DNA of 10,000 bases from Rossellomorea sp. y25. Lineage in GTDB: Bacteria; Bacillota; Bacilli; Bacillales; Bacillaceae_B. The notes below the pieces were generated by a model. It made no database searches. It saw only the letters and a program-made list of their open reading frames with translations, and was not told the DNA's origin. Position numbers and translations under genes: made by a program. The stretch lies in contig NZ_CP145886.1 in NCBI RefSeq assembly GCF_038049935.1, forward strand, positions 1 through 10,000, given 5' to 3'. Each line of letters begins with the position of its first letter. Positions within the stretch are counted from its first letter, which is position 1. Shown one piece after another: positions 6,713-10,000 of the stretch.

Positions 6713-9256
6713 ATGGCAGAAACACCGAGATCGAATGTTAAAGAGATTAATATAAGTAGTGAAATGCGCTCGTCTTTCCTGGATTATGCGATGAGTGTTA
6801 TCGTTTCCCGTGCACTACCGGATGCCCGTGACGGTCTGAAACCTGTACATCGTCGTATTTTGTATGCGATGAATGACTTGGGAATGACGGCAGATAAAGC
6901 ATACAAGAAATCAGCCCGTATCGTCGGTGAAGTAATCGGTAAGTATCACCCCCATGGTGACTCTGCTGTTTATGACACGATGGTGCGTATGGCACAGGAT
7001 TTCAACTATCGCTACATGCTTGTAGACGGTCATGGTAACTTTGGTTCTGTTGATGGAGACGCAGCTGCGGCCATGCGTTACACAGAAGCACGTATGTCCA
7101 AGATCTCTATGGAACTCATTCGTGATATTAATAAAGATACAATTGATTATAAAGATAACTATGATGGTACCGAGAGAGAGCCGGAAGTATTACCTGCCCG
7201 TTTCCCTAACCTGTTAGTGAACGGTTCTTCAGGTATCGCTGTAGGGATGGCAACGAATATTCCACCTCATAATCTTGGAGAGGTCATCGATGGAATCCTT
7301 GCATTAAGTAAAGATCCCGACATTACGATTCAAGAGCTGATGGAATTCATCTACGGACCTGACTTCCCAACTGCTGGATTAATTGTAGGAAGAAGCGGGA
7401 TCCGTCGCGCCTATGAAACAGGTAAAGGTTCCATCACCATGCGTGCCCGTGTGGAAATTGAACAAAAAAGCAACGGGAAAGAAACGATTATCGTTCATCA
7501 AATTCCTTATCAAGTAAATAAAGCGAGACTGATCGAGAAGATTGCCGATCTTGTTCGTGATAAGAAAATTGATGGCATCACAGATTTACGTGATGAATCG
7601 GACCGTAATGGTATGCGTATCGTAATTGAAGTAAGAAAAGATGCGAATGCGAATGTCTTGCTTAATAATCTATATAAGCAAACGGCTCTTCAAACAAGCT
7701 TCGGTATTAACCTTCTGGCACTTGTTGATGGGCAGCCTAAGGTATTGAATTTAAAAGAGTGTCTATATCATTACTTACAGCATCAACGCGTGGTCATTCG
7801 TCGTAGAACGGAATTCGAATTGCGCAAAGCTGAAGCAAGGGCCCATATCTTAGAAGGCTTACGAATCGCCTTAGATCATATTGATGAAATTATCGCCCTT
7901 ATTCGCGGATCTCAAACAACAGAACTTGCGAAACAAGGATTGATGGAGAATTTCTCCCTTTCTGACAAGCAGGCTCAAGCGATCCTGGATATGCGACTTC
8001 AACGTTTAACCGGATTAGAACGGGAAAAAATTGAAGACGAGTATCAAGAACTAGTGAAGCAGATTGCAGAATTGAAAGCGATCCTGGCAGATGATGAAAA
8101 AGTTCTTGAAATCATCCGTGAAGAGCTTATTGAGATCAAAGAACGCTTCAATGATGAAAGAAGATCAGAAATCGTAGCGGGTGGAATTGAGAATATCGAA
8201 GATGAAGACTTAATTCCAAGAGAAAACATTGTCGTATCCCTTACTCATAACGGATACATCAAGCGCCTGCCTGTCTCAACCTACCGCAGTCAAAAGCGAG
8301 GAGGAAGAGGGATCCAGGGAATGGGTACCAATGATGAAGACTTCGTTGAACACTTACTGACAACATCAACCCATGATACGATTCTATTCTTTACAAACAA
8401 AGGAAAAGCATACCGCGCGAAAGGATATGAAATTCCTGAATTCAGCCGTACTGCTAAAGGACTTCCGATCATCAACCTCCTTGGGGTAGAAAAAGATGAG
8501 TGGATCAACGCCATGATTCGAGTGGAAGAATTCGTGGACGACTGGTACTTATTCTTTACAACCAAGCAGGGTATCTCAAAACGTACGCCGGTATCAGATT
8601 TCGCCAATATCCGTACGAACGGTCTGATCGCCATTAATCTTCGAGAAAATGATGAGCTCATTTCCGTCAAACTGACTGATGGTGAAAAAGATATGATCAT
8701 CGGAACGAAAAAAGGTATGCTCATTCGTTTCCCTGAAACGGATGTTCGTTCAATGGGAAGAACAGCTACCGGGGTAAAAGGGATTAACCTAAGTGACGAT
8801 GACATTGTTGTTGGAATGGAAATCCTGGAAGAGAAGAGTGATGTGTTAGTTGTAACCGTAAATGGTTACGGTAAACGTACTCCTGCCAGTGAATATAGAG
8901 TTCAAACACGTGGAGGTAAAGGATTAAAAACATGCAACGTGACGGAACGTAACGGAGAGCTGGTCTCTGTTAAAGCTGTTACAGGTGAAGAAGACTTAAT
9001 GATCATCACAGCACATGGTGTCCTTATCCGTATGGACGTGAATGATATTTCCACTACAGGTCGTAACACTCAAGGAGTCAAGCTGATCCGTCTTCAAGAA
9101 AGCGAATTTGTTTCAACAGTTGCCAAAGTTGAAAAAGAAGATGAAGAAGAAACGGAAGTACCAGTTGAAACTGCTGAGGGAATTAAACAACCGGACAGCG
9201 AAGACCAAACATCTTCTGAAGATGTTGAAGACATAAGTGATGATACAGAAGAATAA
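6713..9256 (+). CDS. gyrA: DNA gyrase subunit A
   Basis: Breakage-reunion subunit of DNA gyrase; it cleaves and reseals DNA through a tyrosyl-phosphate link and wraps DNA for negative supercoiling. It has 847 residues, about 26 more than B. subtilis GyrA (821, recalled), mostly in the C-terminal tail. The catalytic tyrosine is Y123 in [13 protein letters not shown]. The quinolone-determining region reads [10 protein letters not shown] (79-88), with unmutated-looking S84 and D88. A coiled-coil/gate region spans about 360-490. The C-terminal beta-pinwheel shows six repeated blade motifs beginning near 513, 562, 619, 667, 717 and 768. The canonical GyrA box is QKRGGRG (527-533), and a second box-like QTRGGKG lies at 731-737. 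Residues 807-847 are very acidic. ATG 6713 follows a near-perfect ribosome binding site, and a strong terminator follows the gene. Confidence 0.99.
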   Translation: MAETPRSNVKEINISSEMRSSFLDYAMSVIVSRALPDARDGLKPVHRRILYAMNDLGMTADKAYKKSARIVGEVIGKYHPHGDSAVYDTMVRMAQDFNYRYMLVDGHGNFGSVDGDAAAAMRYTEARMSKISMELIRDINKDTIDYKDNYDGTEREPEVLPARFPNLLVNGSSGIAVGMATNIPPHNLGEVIDGILALSKDPDITIQELMEFIYGPDFPTAGLIVGRSGIRRAYETGKGSITMRARVEIEQKSNGKETIIVHQIPYQVNKARLIEKIADLVRDKKIDGITDLRDESDRNGMRIVIEVRKDANANVLLNNLYKQTALQTSFGINLLALVDGQPKVLNLKECLYHYLQHQRVVIRRRTEFELRKAEARAHILEGLRIALDHIDEIIALIRGSQTTELAKQGLMENFSLSDKQAQAILDMRLQRLTGLEREKIEDEYQELVKQIAELKAILADDEKVLEIIREELIEIKERFNDERRSEIVAGGIENIEDEDLIPRENIVVSLTHNGYIKRLPVSTYRSQKRGGRGIQGMGTNDEDFVEHLLTTSTHDTILFFTNKGKAYRAKGYEIPEFSRTAKGLPIINLLGVEKDEWINAMIRVEEFVDDWYLFFTTKQGISKRTPVSDFANIRTNGLIAINLRENDELISVKLTDGEKDMIIGTKKGMLIRFPETDVRSMGRTATGVKGINLSDDDIVVGMEILEEKSDVLVVTVNGYGKRTPASEYRVQTRGGKGLKTCNVTERNGELVSVKAVTGEEDLMIITAHGVLIRMDVNDISTTGRNTQGVKLIRLQESEFVSTVAKVEKEDEEETEVPVETAEGIKQPDSEDQTSSEDVEDISDDTEE

Positions 9257-9264
9257 ATGAAGGG

Positions 9265-9315
9265 TAAGCTGTTTCCAGTAATGAGGCTCTCATACTGGAA
9301 ACGGCTTATTTTTTT
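9265..9315 (+). terminator. Strong intrinsic terminator after gyrA
   Basis: A 16-base-pair stem (9265-9280 with 9293-9308, one G-U pair) is topped by a further four pairs, TGAG with CTCA, across one bulged A, leaving a three-base loop. Seven Ts follow (9309-9315). This is the strongest terminator in the window and closes the gyrase transcription unit. Confidence 0.95.
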
Positions 9316-9343
9316 GTGAATAATAACTATAACCTGTTAAATT

Positions 9344-9352
9344 TGGTAAAAT
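9344..9352 (+). promoter_or_regulatory. Extended -10 promoter for the HD-GYP-like gene
   Basis: TGGTAAAAT combines a TGN extension (9344-9346) with the -10 hexamer TAAAAT (9347-9352; five of six to TATAAT). No good -35 is found 16-18 bases upstream, which the extended -10 can compensate for. It lies between the gyrA terminator and the next gene, with transcription expected near 9359. Confidence 0.5.
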
Positions 9353-9390
9353 AAACTAGAAGAAAAAGGTTAGAAGTGAGGTGTTCATAG

Positions 9391-10000
9391 TTGAAGGTAC
9401 ATCGTGGAGAGATACAATTAGGATGCATCGTAGCAGAAGATGTTATGGGAATGGCAGCGACCCCTATTATTCCAAAGAATACAGTACTTGAAGAAGAACA
9501 TTTGAAAATCCTTCAAGCGTTTCATATTACTGAACTCATAATTGAGAAAACAAAATCGGATGGACATCCATTTAGAACACCAGTCTCTACTGATAAAGAG
9601 ATAGTGGTGGAAGAAATCAATGAGCCACTCGGTTTCTTCGATCTCTATATGATGACCATCAGGGAATTTAAGAAAGAATTCATGAACTGGCAATCAGGCA
9701 CAGCTGTAAATGTTGCAAGAGTGAGAGAATTAATACTCCCGGTTATTCAAAAGGCTGAACGTAACCATACATATGTGTATTCTCTCCATCAATATTCAAC
9801 CAAAAAAGATTATCTCTATCATCATGCCATATCGGTGAGTATCATAAGCGCGCTCCTGGGTAAGAAGTTAGGCTTAAATTCAGGTCAGGTGAACCAGCTG
9901 GCTTTAGCAGGTATTCTGGCAGACTGTGGAATGGCCAAAGTCAGTCCACACATATTAACAAAGGAACAGCCTTTAACAGAGGGTGAATTTAAAGAAGTGA
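9391..10000 (+). CDS. HD-GYP-type domain protein, partial, with altered HD motif
   Basis: The first 203 residues are visible; the gene runs off the window end with no stop. The start is TTG at 9391, seven bases after AGGTG (9379-9383). The N-terminal part (about 1-52, GCIVAEDVMG, IIPKNTVLEEEHLKILQAFHI) is of the type often found before HD-GYP domains in Bacillaceae. From about residue 141 the HD-GYP fold begins: YLYHHAISVSIISALLGKKLGL (141-162), then LALAGILADCGMAKVSPHILTKEQPLTEGEF (170-200). HD-GYP proteins usually hydrolyse cyclic di-GMP using metals held by an HD pair; here the expected HD reads AD (A177, D178), so activity may be reduced, lost or changed. The GYP motif lies beyond the window. 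It is transcribed separately from gyrA. Family membership is fairly sure; enzymatic function is not. Confidence 0.85.
   Translation, partial: MKVHRGEIQLGCIVAEDVMGMAATPIIPKNTVLEEEHLKILQAFHITELIIEKTKSDGHPFRTPVSTDKEIVVEEINEPLGFFDLYMMTIREFKKEFMNWQSGTAVNVARVRELILPVIQKAERNHTYVYSLHQYSTKKDYLYHHAISVSIISALLGKKLGLNSGQVNQLALAGILADCGMAKVSPHILTKEQPLTEGEFKEV

Noticed and set aside
8290..8805. Minus-strand open frame of 171 codons inside gyrA
   Set aside because: It lies wholly opposite conserved gyrA blade sequence, has serine- and isoleucine-rich composition typical of an antisense shadow, and has no recognisable domain.
9418..9693. Minus-strand open frame of 91 codons opposite the HD-GYP-like gene
   Set aside because: The plus-strand frame here has a ribosome binding site, a promoter and family sequence. 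The antisense frame has none of these and an odd composition rich in F, H and C.

Overview
The window is the chromosomal origin neighbourhood of a low-GC Gram-positive bacterium, almost certainly a member of the Bacillaceae. The gene order is dnaA, oriC, dnaN, rlbA (yaaA), recF, remB (yaaB), gyrB, gyrA, and the proteins resemble recalled Bacillus subtilis sequences closely over nearly full length. Strong Shine-Dalgarno sites and TTG/GTG starts also fit a Bacillus relative. The genus cannot be fixed from this window. The HD-GYP-like gene after gyrA, where B. subtilis has an rRNA operon, points to a Bacillaceae other than B. subtilis itself.

Region by region: positions 1-100 hold the end of the region upstream of dnaA, with one weak DnaA-box-like site. 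dnaA (101-1447) encodes the initiator. Positions 1448-1653 are the unwinding half of oriC: several DnaA boxes in both orientations, a GC-rich spacer, six DnaA-trio triplets and an AT-rich unwinding tract. dnaN (1654-2790) encodes the sliding clamp and ends at an intrinsic terminator. A gap of about 220 bases follows, with a weak second hairpin and a good sigma-A-type promoter at 2945-2973. It drives a tight run rlbA-recF-remB-gyrB (3012-6604; gaps of 17, 9 and 42 bases). Between gyrB and gyrA lie a terminator-like hairpin with a short T run, a weak possible promoter, and a strong ribosome binding site that can fold into a small hairpin. gyrA (6713-9256) ends at a very strong intrinsic terminator. 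A new transcription unit with an extended -10 promoter then begins with an HD-GYP-type gene that starts with TTG and is cut by the window end.

The genes form one functional theme. DnaA opens the origin, DnaN makes the polymerase processive, RecF handles gaps and stalled forks, gyrase removes positive supercoils ahead of forks, RlbA is a small S4-type RNA-binding protein, and RemB belongs to a family of matrix-gene regulators.

I see no mobile element, CRISPR array, tRNA, rRNA or sign of horizontal transfer. All clear coding signal is on the plus strand. This is a conserved core region, and I found no convincing undescribed system. The points most worth a second look are the HD-GYP-like protein with an altered HD motif, the possible fold over the gyrA ribosome binding site, and details of the origin.
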